Below, piece after piece: positions 32,875 to 41,152 of a stretch of 64,000 bases of DNA (positions are counted from its first letter, which is position 1; the number at the start of each line of letters is the position of its first letter). The position numbers and the translations under genes were made by a program. The notes under the pieces were generated by a model, which saw only the letters and a program-made list of their open reading frames with translations, did not search any database and had not been told where the DNA came from. The stretch is from CAMFLJ01 sp965279255 (GTDB lineage: Bacteria > Actinomycetota > Acidimicrobiia > Acidimicrobiales > Acidimicrobilacustridaceae), in contig OZ257146.1 in NCBI GenBank assembly GCA_965279255.1, positions 2,914,001 to 2,978,000 on the forward strand. The letters run 5' to 3'.

Positions 32875-33107
32875 CCACCGGACACCGGGGGCAGCACCGC
32901 CACCTCGTCGGCGTCGGTCACCGCGTCGTCACCCTCGGCCGGGTCACCGTTCAGCCAGACCCGGCTGCACTCCGCCACCTCGGCGAAGGCGGGGCCGTAC
33001 CGGCGGGCGGCCTCCTCCAGCACGGCCGCGACGGTCGCGCCGGGGACGACATCGCGTCCGGTGCCCGCAGCCTCGCGGGCGGCAGCGAACAGTCGGAGCG
33101 TGGCCAC
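32865..33107 (-). CDS. MoaD/ThiS-like ubiquitin-fold sulfur carrier protein
   Basis: An 80-residue beta-grasp protein (VATLRLFAAAREAAG at the start, TDADEVAVLPPVSGG at the end). MoaD and ThiS donate sulfur from a C-terminal Gly-Gly thiocarboxylate; here the Gly-Gly is followed by Cys-Ser, so the end must be trimmed before use or the protein is not a classical carrier. The GTG start at 33107 was chosen because TACGCT lies eight bases upstream; the longer frame is low-complexity. Confidence 0.75.
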   Translation of the reverse strand: MATLRLFAAAREAAGTGRDVVPGATVAAVLEEAARRYGPAFAEVAECSRVWLNGDPAEGDDAVTDADEVAVLPPVSGGCS

Positions 33108-33115
33108 GGCGAGGC

Positions 33116-33121
33116 AGCGTA
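33116..33121 (-). promoter_or_regulatory. -10 hexamer of the MoaD-like gene
   Basis: TACGCT on the minus strand ends eight bases before the GTG at 33107. Confidence 0.45.
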
Positions 33122-33195
33122 GTTCCGGGCCCGGCCCCGGCTCTCGGCCCGGGCCTGTGCCCGGTGACCGGTCCGGAGGTGTCACAGGGCGCGGG

Positions 33196-33201
33196 TACCG
33201 T
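33196..33201 (+). promoter_or_regulatory. -10 hexamer of the phosphatase gene
   Basis: TACCGT ends seven bases before the GTG at 33209 and decides that start over an earlier in-frame codon at 33164. Confidence 0.5.
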
Positions 33202-33208
33202 CGGCGCC

Positions 33209-33799
33209 GTGACCGAGATGCTCCTCGTCCGCCACGGCCAGTCCGAATGGAACGCCCTGGGCCGCTGGCAGGGCAACGCCGACCCCGCCCTCACCGACCT
33301 CGGCCGCCTCCAGGCCGTGCACGCCGCCTCACGCGTCGGGTCGGTCGACGTCATCGTCGCCTCACCCCTCATCCGCGCCCTCGAGACGGCCCAGCTCGTC
33401 AGCGGGCAGATCGGCGTCGGCCCGGTCGTCGTCGACGCCGGCCTCGCCGAGCGCGACGCCGGCGAGTGGGAGGGGCTCACCCGCGCCGAGATCGAGCAGG
33501 GCTGGCCCGGCTACCTCGCCACCGAGCAACGCCCGCCGGGCTATGAGCCCCACGAGGCGCTCATCGAGCGGGCCCGCGCCGCGCTCGACCGCATCCATGC
33601 CGAGTACGACGGCGCCGACGTGCTGGTCGTCACCCACGGCGGGCTCATCGGCGCCGTCGAGCGCGACGGGGGGCTCCCCTGGGAGCGCATGCCCAACCTC
33701 GGTGGCCGGCGGGTCACCCACCACGGCGACCGCCTGTCGGTCGGCGAGCGCCTGGTGCTCGTCGACGACGACGAGCTCACCATCCCCACCCAGATCTGA
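33209..33799 (+). CDS. Histidine phosphatase superfamily protein (phosphoglycerate mutase-like)
   Basis: A 196-residue phosphatase of the phosphoglycerate mutase branch. The catalytic LVRHGQSEWN (residues 6-15), the second-site DADxxEWEG equivalent AERDAGEWEGL and the C-terminal VVTHGGLIG are in place. The substrate cannot be stated; actinobacterial relatives act on small phosphate esters. GTG start 33209. The next gene begins five bases after its stop. Confidence 0.9.
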   Translation: MTEMLLVRHGQSEWNALGRWQGNADPALTDLGRLQAVHAASRVGSVDVIVASPLIRALETAQLVSGQIGVGPVVVDAGLAERDAGEWEGLTRAEIEQGWPGYLATEQRPPGYEPHEALIERARAALDRIHAEYDGADVLVVTHGGLIGAVERDGGLPWERMPNLGGRRVTHHGDRLSVGERLVLVDDDELTIPTQI

Positions 33800-33803
33800 G
33801 GCC

Positions 33804-34475
33804 ATGGCCGTCCCCCACCGCTCCCGCCTTCCCGTCGAGGTCGTCTACAGCCGCCGCCGGCGCAAGACCGTGCAGGCCACCGTCGTCGACGGCGTCATCA
33901 GGGTGCAGGCCCCGGCCGGCATCGACGCCGACGAGCTCGACCGCCACATCGAGGAGCTCGTCGGCCGCCTCGAGCGCCGCTACCAGGCGGCCTCGGTCGA
34001 CCTCGACGCCCGCGCCGCACAGCTGGCGACCCGCTACTCCCTGCCGAAGCCCACCTCCGTGGCGTGGGCCGAGCAGCGCTCGCGCTGGGGCTCGTGCACG
34101 CCGTCCACCGGCCAGATCCGCATCTCCACCCGGCTCGCCGGCTGGCCGCCGTGGGTCCTCGACTACGTGCTCGTCCACGAGCTCGCCCACCTCGTCGTGG
34201 CCGACCACTCCCCCGCCTTCCACGCCCTGGTCGACCGCTACCCGAAGGCCGAGCGGGCCCGCGGGTTCCTGATGGCCAAGTCGTTCGGTGCCGACGGCGA
34301 CGACGTCCTCGACGCCGAGGCGGCCGATGCCCACGCCGACATCGACGGCACCGACGACGACGAGGACACGACCGAGCCCGAGGTCGCCCTCGACGTGCCC
34401 CGCCACGAGGCCGTCACGGCCGCCGACGCTCCTGCCGCCGACCCCCACGCCGCCACCGCCACGACCCTCTTCTGA
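33804..34475 (+). CDS. YgjP/WLM-like zinc metallopeptidase-fold protein (DUF45)
   Basis: A 223-residue member of the DUF45/YgjP family. The zinc-binding helix is LVHELAHLVVADHSPAFH (near residues 125-142), giving HELAH plus a third His, and QRSRWGSCTPSTGQIRIS upstream is the family signature. The last ~60 residues are acidic and low-complexity. YgjP relatives are reported as UTP pyrophosphatases or peptidases, so the reaction is open. Four bases separate it from the phosphatase gene upstream. Confidence 0.88.
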   Translation: MAVPHRSRLPVEVVYSRRRRKTVQATVVDGVIRVQAPAGIDADELDRHIEELVGRLERRYQAASVDLDARAAQLATRYSLPKPTSVAWAEQRSRWGSCTPSTGQIRISTRLAGWPPWVLDYVLVHELAHLVVADHSPAFHALVDRYPKAERARGFLMAKSFGADGDDVLDAEAADAHADIDGTDDDEDTTEPEVALDVPRHEAVTAADAPAADPHAATATTLF

Positions 34476-34481
34476 GCCGGA

Positions 34482-35873
34482 TCAGGCGCCGTCACCGGCG
34501 GCCCGCGACGCCAGCCAGCGTCGCTCCTCGCGCCCGAGGTCGGTCACCGGGTCGTGGTCGTGCACGTACTCGACGAGGATCCCCCGCCAGCGGTTGCGGG
34601 CGTGGAGCCGGCCGAGCATCGAGCTCATCCCCCACACCACCCGGTCGAGCAGCACGAAGCTCGGCGGCATGTCGAGGGCGGCCAGCACGTCGGCGTTCGG
34701 GCCGCGGAGGTCGAGCAGCGAGGTCATGGCGTCGCGGGTGTAGTTCGGCGTGAACGTGAACTCGTCGGGCAGGTAGGCGCGGTAGGGCGCGCTGACCGTG
34801 GCGAAGACGCGATCGGGGTCGAGGCCGTGGCCGTCGTGCAGGAAGCCGGCCCGCTCCAGGGCGACCAGCAGACCGGGCGCGTCACGAGCCAGCACGTGGT
34901 CGATGGTCGGGATCAGCGAGCCGTACTCGTCGTCGGTGAAGCGCTTCACCAGCCCGAAGTCGAGGAAGGTCACCGTGCCGTCGCGATGGAAGCGGTAGTT
35001 GCCGGGATGGGGGTCGGCGTTGAACGAGCGGTAGCTGTGCAACGAGCCCTGGGCGAAGCGGAACAGGACCTCGCCGACGTGCTGGTGCTCGGCCGGGGTG
35101 CCCCGCTCGAGGAGCTCGGCGAAGGTCACGCCGTCGACCCACTCGCTCGTGAGCACCCGCCGGGCCGACCGCTCCCTGATCACCTCGGGGACGCGCACGA
35201 ACGGGTGACCCCGGTAGCGCTCGGCGAACTCGGCCTGGGCGTCGGCCTCGTGGCGGTAGTCGAGCTCGTCGGCCATACGGTCGCGCAGCTCGTCGACGAG
35301 GGCGTGGATGTCGACCCCGGCGAAGGCGAACGCCGAGAACATGCTGTAGAGCCGCTCGGCGTGGTCGAGGTCGCTGGTGATCGCCCGGTCGACGCCGGGG
35401 TACTGGACCTTCACCGCCACCCGGCGCCCGTCGGGCATGACGGCGCGGTGCACCTGCCCGATCGACGCGGCGGCGACGGGCACCGGGTCCCACTCGAGGA
35501 AGAGCTCGTCGGGGTGGGCGCCGAGCTCCTCGACGACGACCTGCTCGGCCAGGCTCGGCGCCATCGGCGGCACGTCCTGCTGGAGCTGGGCGAAGGCGGC
35601 CTGGACCTCAGGTGCCATGCCGTCGGTGACGAAGCCGACCATCTGGCCGAGCTTCATCACCGCGCCCTTCATCTGCCCGAGCTCGGCGGCGACGTCCTCC
35701 GCGGTGCGGATCGTGAACTGCTCCTCGAGGGCGGCCCGACGGGCCTGGCCGACCGTGCGGCCCCGCACCTTGGTCCACGCCCAGTGGACGCCCCGACGGG
35801 CGGTCAGGCGCCAGACGCGGGCCTGCCGGCGCCAGCGTTCGAGGCGCACGCCGTTCGACGTCCGCCCCGTCAT
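34482..35873 (-). CDS. AarF/UbiB/ABC1 family atypical kinase
   Basis: A 463-residue ABC1-family protein. The KxGQ motif is MKLGQM (near residue 73), the Ala-rich loop is VAAASIGQVHRA, the VAIK Lys is in VAVKVQYPG, and the catalytic loop and metal site are NADPHPGNY and FLDFGLVKRF. Family members act as ATPases or kinases in lipid and quinone metabolism. It is convergent with the DUF45 gene and upstream of nothing obviously related. Confidence 0.92.
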   Translation of the reverse strand: MTGRTSNGVRLERWRRQARVWRLTARRGVHWAWTKVRGRTVGQARRAALEEQFTIRTAEDVAAELGQMKGAVMKLGQMVGFVTDGMAPEVQAAFAQLQQDVPPMAPSLAEQVVVEELGAHPDELFLEWDPVPVAAASIGQVHRAVMPDGRRVAVKVQYPGVDRAITSDLDHAERLYSMFSAFAFAGVDIHALVDELRDRMADELDYRHEADAQAEFAERYRGHPFVRVPEVIRERSARRVLTSEWVDGVTFAELLERGTPAEHQHVGEVLFRFAQGSLHSYRSFNADPHPGNYRFHRDGTVTFLDFGLVKRFTDDEYGSLIPTIDHVLARDAPGLLVALERAGFLHDGHGLDPDRVFATVSAPYRAYLPDEFTFTPNYTRDAMTSLLDLRGPNADVLAALDMPPSFVLLDRVVWGMSSMLGRLHARNRWRGILVEYVHDHDPVTDLGREERRWLASRAAGDGA

Positions 35874-35889
35874 GCGACCGACCGTCGGC

Positions 35890-36594
35890 TCAGCCGACGT
35901 CGGGCTCGACCGGCCCGACGGGCCGGGTGCCGAGCACGACGCAGTGCGGGTGGAGGTAGCCGTGGTCGATGCGCTTGGCCTGGGTCTGCAGCCCCGCGGC
36001 GTCGAGCACGGCCTGGAGCTCCCCGGCCGACGGGAAGTCGAGCGCGTCGCCGTCGGTGATGTGCAGCACCCGGGTGGCCAGGACCTCCTGGAACTGCGCG
36101 ACCTTCGCCTTCAGTGCCGGCTCGGTGTCGACCTCCTTCACCACCAGCAGCCCGCCGGGGGCGAGGGCCTCGGCGCACTCGAAGAGGAGTGCCTCACGGC
36201 GTTCACGGGTGAGCAGGTACAGCACGTCGGCGAACACGATGCAGTCCCACCCACCGTCGATGCGCGGCACCTCGCCCGACGGCGAGACCCGGAAGGTGAC
36301 ATCACCCTCGTCGGGCCCGAGGCGGGCGCCGGCCTCCTTCGCCAGCTCGATCTTGTCGGCGTCGATGTCGACGCCGACCACCTGGCGCGACCGGGAGCAG
36401 ACCGCCAGGTAGGTGCTGAACACACCGTGGCCGCACCCCACCTCGAGGATGTCGCCCGACAGCGGGACCTCGCGCTCGAGCGCCGCGAACGGAGCGGTCC
36501 ACCAGCGCACCGCTGTGTGGAAGCGGTCGCCGCGGGGGGCGTCGTCCCAGAGGGCCAGGACGCGGCGGGCGGCGGGTGAGCGGGGCGGCTTCAC
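35890..36594 (-). CDS. Class I SAM-dependent methyltransferase
   Basis: A 234-residue methyltransferase. The SAM site is DILEVGCGHGVFSTYLA (near residue 50), with acidic post-II VGVDIDADKIELA and motif IV WDCIVFADVLYLL. GTG start at 36594 overlaps the stop of the ChbG gene (GTGA). It is the last gene of the four-gene glycolipid-type operon and probably modifies a sugar or lipid made there. Confidence 0.88.
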   Translation of the reverse strand: MKPPRSPAARRVLALWDDAPRGDRFHTAVRWWTAPFAALEREVPLSGDILEVGCGHGVFSTYLAVCSRSRQVVGVDIDADKIELAKEAGARLGPDEGDVTFRVSPSGEVPRIDGGWDCIVFADVLYLLTRERREALLFECAEALAPGGLLVVKEVDTEPALKAKVAQFQEVLATRVLHITDGDALDFPSAGELQAVLDAAGLQTQAKRIDHGYLHPHCVVLGTRPVGPVEPDVG

Positions 36595-37460
36595 GCGGGC
36601 TCCTCGTGGAGGTCGGCGAACGTGCCGAGCTCGAACCCGAGCTCGGTCACGGCGGTGCGGACGGTGTCGGACCGGAGCGCGGCGTACTCGTCCTCCCACT
36701 GGTAGTCCCAGCGGTAGCGGTGGCGCTCGTGGTCGTCGGGACCACCGGGGTGGGTGGCCAGCTCGGCGCTGCGGGCGCCGGTGGCGGCCAGCCGGGTGAG
36801 GGCGGTGACCATGGCTCCCATGTCGAGGCAGCCGGCCTCGTCGAGCCCGGTCGAGGCCTCCGGCCAGCGCCACCCCTGCGCCGCCAGGCGGCCCTCGAGC
36901 CGAGCGGCGAGGCGGCGGACAGTGAGCCCGACCGGCCCCCGCTCGGTTGACCGGGTGACCCGCACGGTGCGCACGCCGTGGGCCTCGCCGAGGCCCAGGA
37001 CGACGTCGGCGACCATCGGCCACAGGTGGATGTTCTGGTGGGTGTCGAGGTGGTCGATCTCGACGCCGGCCGCGGTGATGGCCTCGATCTGGGCGCCGAA
37101 CTCACGACGCAGGTCGTCGGGGTCGATGCGACCAGCGGCGGCGCGGGGAAGGAACACCCGCCACGACGACCACATCCGACCCCGCTTGTCGACGAGGGTC
37201 GGGACCTCGCGGGCCGACAGCAGCGGGGGGTCCTCCCCCACCGCCGCCAGGTGGGCGCCACAGCCGAGCGCCGGCGCGTCGGCGAGCCACCGGACCGACG
37301 GGGCGAACGCCGGGGAGAGCGCCAGCACCGACGTCGAGGTCACGATGCCGTCGCGGTGGGCGTGCAGGATCGCCTTCGAGACGCCCTCGGTGAGGCCGTA
37401 GTCGTCGGCGTTGACGACGAGGAGGGCCCGGCGCCCGCTCGGGCCGCCGGTCTCGGTCAT
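36591..37460 (-). CDS. ChbG/HpnK (YdjC) family carbohydrate deacetylase
   Basis: A 289-residue YdjC-family enzyme, a metal-dependent deacetylase of N-acetylated sugars. The metal ligands are in VVNADDYGLTEGVSKAI (residues 15-31) and HLDTHQNIHLWPMV (near 135). ATHPGGPDDHERH near 235 is the usual C-terminal His motif. Its ATG overlaps the stop of the GT2 gene. In hopanoid operons HpnK removes a sugar acetyl group after a glycosyltransferase step, a plausible parallel. Confidence 0.9.
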   Translation of the reverse strand: MTETGGPSGRRALLVVNADDYGLTEGVSKAILHAHRDGIVTSTSVLALSPAFAPSVRWLADAPALGCGAHLAAVGEDPPLLSAREVPTLVDKRGRMWSSWRVFLPRAAAGRIDPDDLRREFGAQIEAITAAGVEIDHLDTHQNIHLWPMVADVVLGLGEAHGVRTVRVTRSTERGPVGLTVRRLAARLEGRLAAQGWRWPEASTGLDEAGCLDMGAMVTALTRLAATGARSAELATHPGGPDDHERHRYRWDYQWEDEYAALRSDTVRTAVTELGFELGTFADLHEEPA

Positions 37461-38272
37461 GACCCGTCCGGGCCGGACGCGTCGGCGTCGGGCGACAGGT
37501 CGGTGGTGAACCCCTCGGGATGGCCGAGCAGCTCGGCGGGCAGCGGCTGCAACGCCTGGAGATCGCTGCGGAGGCCCAGCATCTCCCGCACGATCGTGAG
37601 GATCACGGCGTTCGAGGAGAGCGTGGAGATGCCGCGGGTGCGGGGGAAGTAGTCGACCCCGAACTGCACGATTCGGAACCCGAGGCGCTGGGCCCGGGCG
37701 AGCAGCTCGACGTCGATGAACGAGCCCTCGCTGCGGAGCTCGACGTTGTCGAAGACGGACTTGCGCACGAGCTTGAAGGCGAAGTTCATGTCGCGCAGGC
37801 GCAGGCCGAACATGGTCTGCACGAGGTGGTTGTAGACGTAGCTGTAGATCAGCCGCCGGGCGCCTTCGCCGGTGCGGTCGAAGCGGTAGGCGCTGACGAT
37901 GTCGGCCTCGTAGATCCGCATGAGGCGCACGGCCTTGGCCGCCTCGGCCATGTCGAAGGGGAGGTCGGCGTCGGTGTAGAGGACCAGCTCGCCGGTGGCG
38001 TTGGCGAAGCCCGTCTTCAGCGAGCCGCCGAGCTTGCGGTTGGTGGGGTGGTGCACGACCGAGACCCGAGGGTCGGCGGCGGCCATGGCGTCGGCCATCG
38101 CCCCGGTTCGGTCGGTGGAGGCGTCGTCGACGATGAGCACGTCGTAGCGAGCGATCTCGCCGCTGGCGACGAGGCGGTCACCGGCCTCGAACGCGGCACC
38201 GACGGCGCGCTCGATCGTCGCCTCCTCGTTCCACATCGGATAGAAGATCGTCAGGCTGTCGAAGTTCGCCAT
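37457..38272 (-). CDS. GT2 family glycosyltransferase (polyprenyl-phosphate sugar synthase-like)
   Basis: A 271-residue GT-A enzyme. FYPMWNEEATIERAV at the start, LIVDDASTDRTGAMAD, YTDADLPFDM (the DxD site) and GFANATGELVLY place it near dolichyl/polyprenyl-phosphate mannose synthases. RLRDMNFAFKLVRKSVF is the acceptor-side motif. Five bases separate it from the GT-C gene upstream, for which it could make the lipid-linked sugar donor. Confidence 0.9.
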   Translation of the reverse strand: MANFDSLTIFYPMWNEEATIERAVGAAFEAGDRLVASGEIARYDVLIVDDASTDRTGAMADAMAAADPRVSVVHHPTNRKLGGSLKTGFANATGELVLYTDADLPFDMAEAAKAVRLMRIYEADIVSAYRFDRTGEGARRLIYSYVYNHLVQTMFGLRLRDMNFAFKLVRKSVFDNVELRSEGSFIDVELLARAQRLGFRIVQFGVDYFPRTRGISTLSSNAVILTIVREMLGLRSDLQALQPLPAELLGHPEGFTTDLSPDADASGPDGS

Positions 38273-38277
38273 GTCGG

Positions 38278-39534
38278 TCAGGCAACGTAGTAGCCGCGGC
38301 CGAAGGCGAAGGCCCACCCCAGCAACATCACGCCACCGACACCCCACACCACGCGCCGCAGCACCGTCCTGGTGGAGAGCATCTCGGCGAGCACGAGGTA
38401 GCAGGGGAAGGCGGCCAGGAGGTACCGCCCGGCCCCCTGGAAGTCCTTGGTGCCGATGAGCGGGATCGCCAGCAGCACGAACGAATAGAGGCCGTAGCCC
38501 CACCCGAACCGGCGCCAGGCCTTGTAGGCGAGCCACAGGAACCCGAGCACCAGCGCGCCCTGGATCAGCACGCCCACGCCGTAGAGCCACGACTGGAAGA
38601 CGAGGGTGTCGCCCGTGTTCCACCACAGGTGGATCCGGCCCGGGAGGTTCTTGATCTGCTGGAACCAGAGGACCTTGAACCAGGTGTGCGGGCCTCCGCC
38701 CTGGTCCCAGCCCGGGGCCTGCTGGACCTCCTCGAAGGCCAGCGGGTGACCGAACCTCACACCGAGGTAGGTCATCCAGGCCACGATGCCGGTGATCGAG
38801 AGCAACACGCCGCCGTCGGCCGGGCGCAGGGTGTGGAGGTCCACGCGCAGCCGCCCCTCGCGCCGGGCGATGGTGCCCTTGCGCCAGAGCGTGACCGCGA
38901 CCAGGCCGACCACGACCGCCAGGCCGACCGGGCGGGCGCCGGTGGCCACCGCGCCGGCGAGGCCCGCCAGGATCGGATGGCCCCGCTCGAGCAGCAGGAA
39001 GGCGCCGATCGTGGCCAGGAGGAACAGGGCATCGGCGTACAGCGCCCCCATCAGGTAGAACGCGTACGGGTACAGCAGCAGGGTGACCACGGCGATGCGG
39101 GCCACGACGGGGTCGACGCGGTCGTCGCTCCAGCGGCGGAACACCACGATCACCCCGGCCCCGCACACCAGGGTGACGAACGTGCCGAGCAGCTTCACCG
39201 ACAGGCCCGTCACCGAGTGAAACGCCCACAGCACCGTCGGGTAGGCCGGGAAGAAGGCCGCCGACGACTGGGTCGCGGGCCCGTTGAAGCTGTAGCCCTC
39301 GGTGGCGATGATGTCGTACCAACGGCCGTCGTAACGGAACCAGCCGCCGAACAGCCAGGAGCCGGGGTACGGCGCCAGGTCGTGGTTCTCGGCCGCGGCG
39401 ATCGGGCCGCGCGACCCGAGCCACACCGCGAACGTCACCGCCGCGGCGACGACACCGAAGACGATCAGGGCCTCGACCCACCCCGGCCTCGCCGAGGCGC
39501 GCTCGGGCGCGTCGGCAGGAGCGGTCGTGGCCAT
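38278..39534 (-). CDS. PIG-V-like GT-C mannosyltransferase
   Basis: A 418-residue integral membrane glycosyltransferase with about ten helices. The first extracytoplasmic loop holds FRYDGRWYDIIATEGY, the acidic catalytic motif of the PIG-V-like GT-C family, and FYLMGALYADALFLL is the second conserved segment. PIG-V enzymes use polyprenyl-phosphate mannose. It leads the operon; ATG 39534 follows TAGCGT by six bases. The acceptor is unknown, probably a glycolipid or a protein. Confidence 0.85.
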   Translation of the reverse strand: MATTAPADAPERASARPGWVEALIVFGVVAAAVTFAVWLGSRGPIAAAENHDLAPYPGSWLFGGWFRYDGRWYDIIATEGYSFNGPATQSSAAFFPAYPTVLWAFHSVTGLSVKLLGTFVTLVCGAGVIVVFRRWSDDRVDPVVARIAVVTLLLYPYAFYLMGALYADALFLLATIGAFLLLERGHPILAGLAGAVATGARPVGLAVVVGLVAVTLWRKGTIARREGRLRVDLHTLRPADGGVLLSITGIVAWMTYLGVRFGHPLAFEEVQQAPGWDQGGGPHTWFKVLWFQQIKNLPGRIHLWWNTGDTLVFQSWLYGVGVLIQGALVLGFLWLAYKAWRRFGWGYGLYSFVLLAIPLIGTKDFQGAGRYLLAAFPCYLVLAEMLSTRTVLRRVVWGVGGVMLLGWAFAFGRGYYVA

Positions 39535-39648
39535 GGGCCGACGCTAACCGTCCGCCCGACCCGGATCGACGCGGCGGTGACCCCGCCGACACCGAGGTGA
39601 CCGGACCGGACGGGCAGGGGGCACACGAGACCTGACAGGATTGATCGG

Positions 39649-40872
39649 GTGAACCCGGTCGAACGCCTCCTCGGCGCAGTCATCAACCCCGTCGTCGACG
39701 CCGTCGACGTCGACGGCATGGTGTCGAAGGTCGACGTCGACCGGATCGTCAGTGAGGTCGATCTCGACGCCCTGCTCGAGAAGGTCGACATCGACGCCCT
39801 CCTGGCCCGGATCGACGTCGACGCCCTCCTCGACCGCATCGACGTCGACGAGCTGCTGGCCCGCATCGACGTCAACAAGCTCACCGACCGCATGGACGTG
39901 CAGGCCCTCATCGAGCGCCTCGACATGCAGTCCATGATCGACAAGGTCGACCTCGACGCCGTGCTCGCCAACGTCGACGTGGCGGCCATCGCCCAGCGCG
40001 CCGGCATCGACCAGATCGTCTCCGACGCCACCCGCGGCGTGAGCACCCGCGTGCTGGCCATGGCCCGACGCCAGATCGTCGGGCTCGACCTCATCGTCAG
40101 CGGCATCTGGGCCAAGCTCGTCCGCCGCCCCCGGCCCCAGCCCCCCACCGGCATCTCCGCCACCGGCGCGGTCGCCGGGCCGGTGAGCCGCCTCCTCGCC
40201 TACTTCGTCGACATCGCCGTGCTGTCGGTGAGCTTCGCCGCCGCCACCGCCATGGTCGCCTACCTCGTGCAGCTCTTCGTCGGCGACAAGGTCGACAGCA
40301 CCTCGAGCAACACCCGCTGGGGCGTGGCCATCGCCACCGGCTACTTCCTCTTCGCCTTCGTGTACTGGCTGGTCGGGCTCACGATCGCCGGCAGCTCCCT
40401 TGGCAAGGCCCTCTTGGGCCTGCGGGTGCTCAACCTCGACGGCCGGCCGTTGAAGGGCCGCCAGGCCTTGGTGCGGGTGATCGTCTACCCGTTCAGCTTC
40501 ATCCTCGGCCTGGGCCTGATGCCGATCGTCACGGCCAAGTCGCACCGGGCGCTGCACGACAAGGTGGCCCGCACGACGGTCCGCTACGACTGGGGCGACA
40601 GCGACCACGCCGCCCGCTCGCCCCTCACCCGCTGGATGCGCGGCAAGTCCGCCGGCGAGTGGGTGCTGGCCGAGGAGGAGCGGGCCCTGGCCGACGAGGC
40701 CGCGGCAAGCCCGACGGTCGTCGCGCCGGCTGCAGCCCCCTCGCCGAGCACCACGGTCCCCGCCACCGCCACCACCGGCGGGTCGACCAACGGAGCCTCG
40801 ACCAACGGCGCCGCCGCCAACGGCAACGGCACCACCGAGGGCGCCAAACCCGCCGTGCGCGCCGACAACTAG
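39649..40872 (+). CDS. RDD family membrane protein with 12 nonapeptide repeats
   Basis: A 407-residue protein. Residues 19-126 are twelve consecutive 9-residue units of the form [VI]D[VI]DxLLx[RK] (for example VDIDALLAR, IDVDALLDR, IDVDELLAR). An RDD domain follows (about 175-310; VSRLLAYFVDIAVLSVSF and LGKALLGLRVLNLDG) with three to four helices. The last ~80 residues are a disordered Ala/Thr/Asn-rich tail. Similar Asp-rich repeats occur ahead of RDD domains in other actinobacteria; function unknown. GTG start at 39649 with CAGGAT seven bases upstream. Confidence 0.88.
   Translation: MNPVERLLGAVINPVVDAVDVDGMVSKVDVDRIVSEVDLDALLEKVDIDALLARIDVDALLDRIDVDELLARIDVNKLTDRMDVQALIERLDMQSMIDKVDLDAVLANVDVAAIAQRAGIDQIVSDATRGVSTRVLAMARRQIVGLDLIVSGIWAKLVRRPRPQPPTGISATGAVAGPVSRLLAYFVDIAVLSVSFAAATAMVAYLVQLFVGDKVDSTSSNTRWGVAIATGYFLFAFVYWLVGLTIAGSSLGKALLGLRVLNLDGRPLKGRQALVRVIVYPFSFILGLGLMPIVTAKSHRALHDKVARTTVRYDWGDSDHAARSPLTRWMRGKSAGEWVLAEEERALADEAAASPTVVAPAAAPSPSTTVPATATTGGSTNGASTNGAAANGNGTTEGAKPAVRADN
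39703..40026 (+). repeat. 27-bp coding repeats (12 units)
   Basis: The nonapeptide units of the RDD protein are encoded by twelve diverged 27-bp repeats rich in GTCGAC and ATCGACGTCGAC. The DNA is locally self-complementary because GTCGAC is palindromic, which also creates a long open antisense frame that is not a gene. Confidence 0.8.
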
Positions 40873-40888
40873 CGCGCACGTCCGGCCC

Positions 40889-40963
40889 GCCCCTGTGGCC
40901 AAGTGGTAAGGCAACGGACTTTTAATCCGATGATCGTGGGTTCGAACCCCACCGGGGGCACCA
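40889..40963 (+). tRNA. tRNA-Lys (anticodon TTT)
   Basis: A full cloverleaf. The acceptor GCCCCTG (40889-40895) pairs with CGGGGGC (40953-40959), the discriminator A and an encoded CCA follow, the D-arm is GCC..GGC, and the anticodon loop CTTTTAA sits on CGGA/TCCG with one A-A mismatch at the outer pair. The T-arm TGGGTTCGAACCCCA is normal. Confidence 0.93.
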
Positions 40964-40971
40964 CCGATCGA

Positions 40972-41043
40972 ACTCCCCATCCCCAAGGGTGAGGCAGCGG
41001 ACTCTTCAGCCGCAGGTTCCGAGTTCGAATCCCAGGGGGCCTA
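40972..41043 (+). pseudogene. tRNA-Lys(CTT)-like remnant, left attachment site region
   Basis: A tRNA-shaped sequence 8 bp after tRNA-Lys(TTT). The acceptor 5' strand ACTCCCC is badly matched by the local 3' strand (GGGGCCT), the anticodon loop is CTCTTCA, and both anticodon and T stems have mismatches. Its 5' half combined with the 3' half found at 46493 gives a much better tRNA-Lys(CTT): perfect anticodon stem GCGGA/TCCGC, perfect T stem CTGGG/CCCAG and six of seven acceptor pairs. The insertion of the island therefore appears to have exchanged the 3' half. Confidence 0.55.
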
Positions 41044-41068
41044 CCGGAGAATCACCAGCAAGGCCCGG
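41002..41068. repeat. attL direct repeat
   Basis: Left copy of the boundary repeat, beginning CTCTTCA in the anticodon loop, running through TTCGAATCCCAGGGGGC and ending CCAGCAAGGCCC. AAGGCCCGG (41060-41068) pairs with CCGGGCCTT (41077-41085) to form a probable tRNA terminator. Confidence 0.75.
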
Positions 41069-41152
41069 TTTGCAGCCCGGGCCTTCTGCGTTCCCGGCAA
41101 GGCATCCCACACCGATCCCACGCTGTCGCACCCCCTGCGTACTGTCCGACAC

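Noticed and set aside
39544..40986. A 480-codon minus-strand frame rich in DVD repeats opposite the RDD gene
   Set aside because: GTCGAC is its own complement, so the antisense strand also reads Val-Asp repeats; it also spans the tRNA gene.
40972..41043. A second functional tRNA gene
   Set aside because: Acceptor, anticodon and T stems carry mismatches; it is treated as a remnant at the island boundary.
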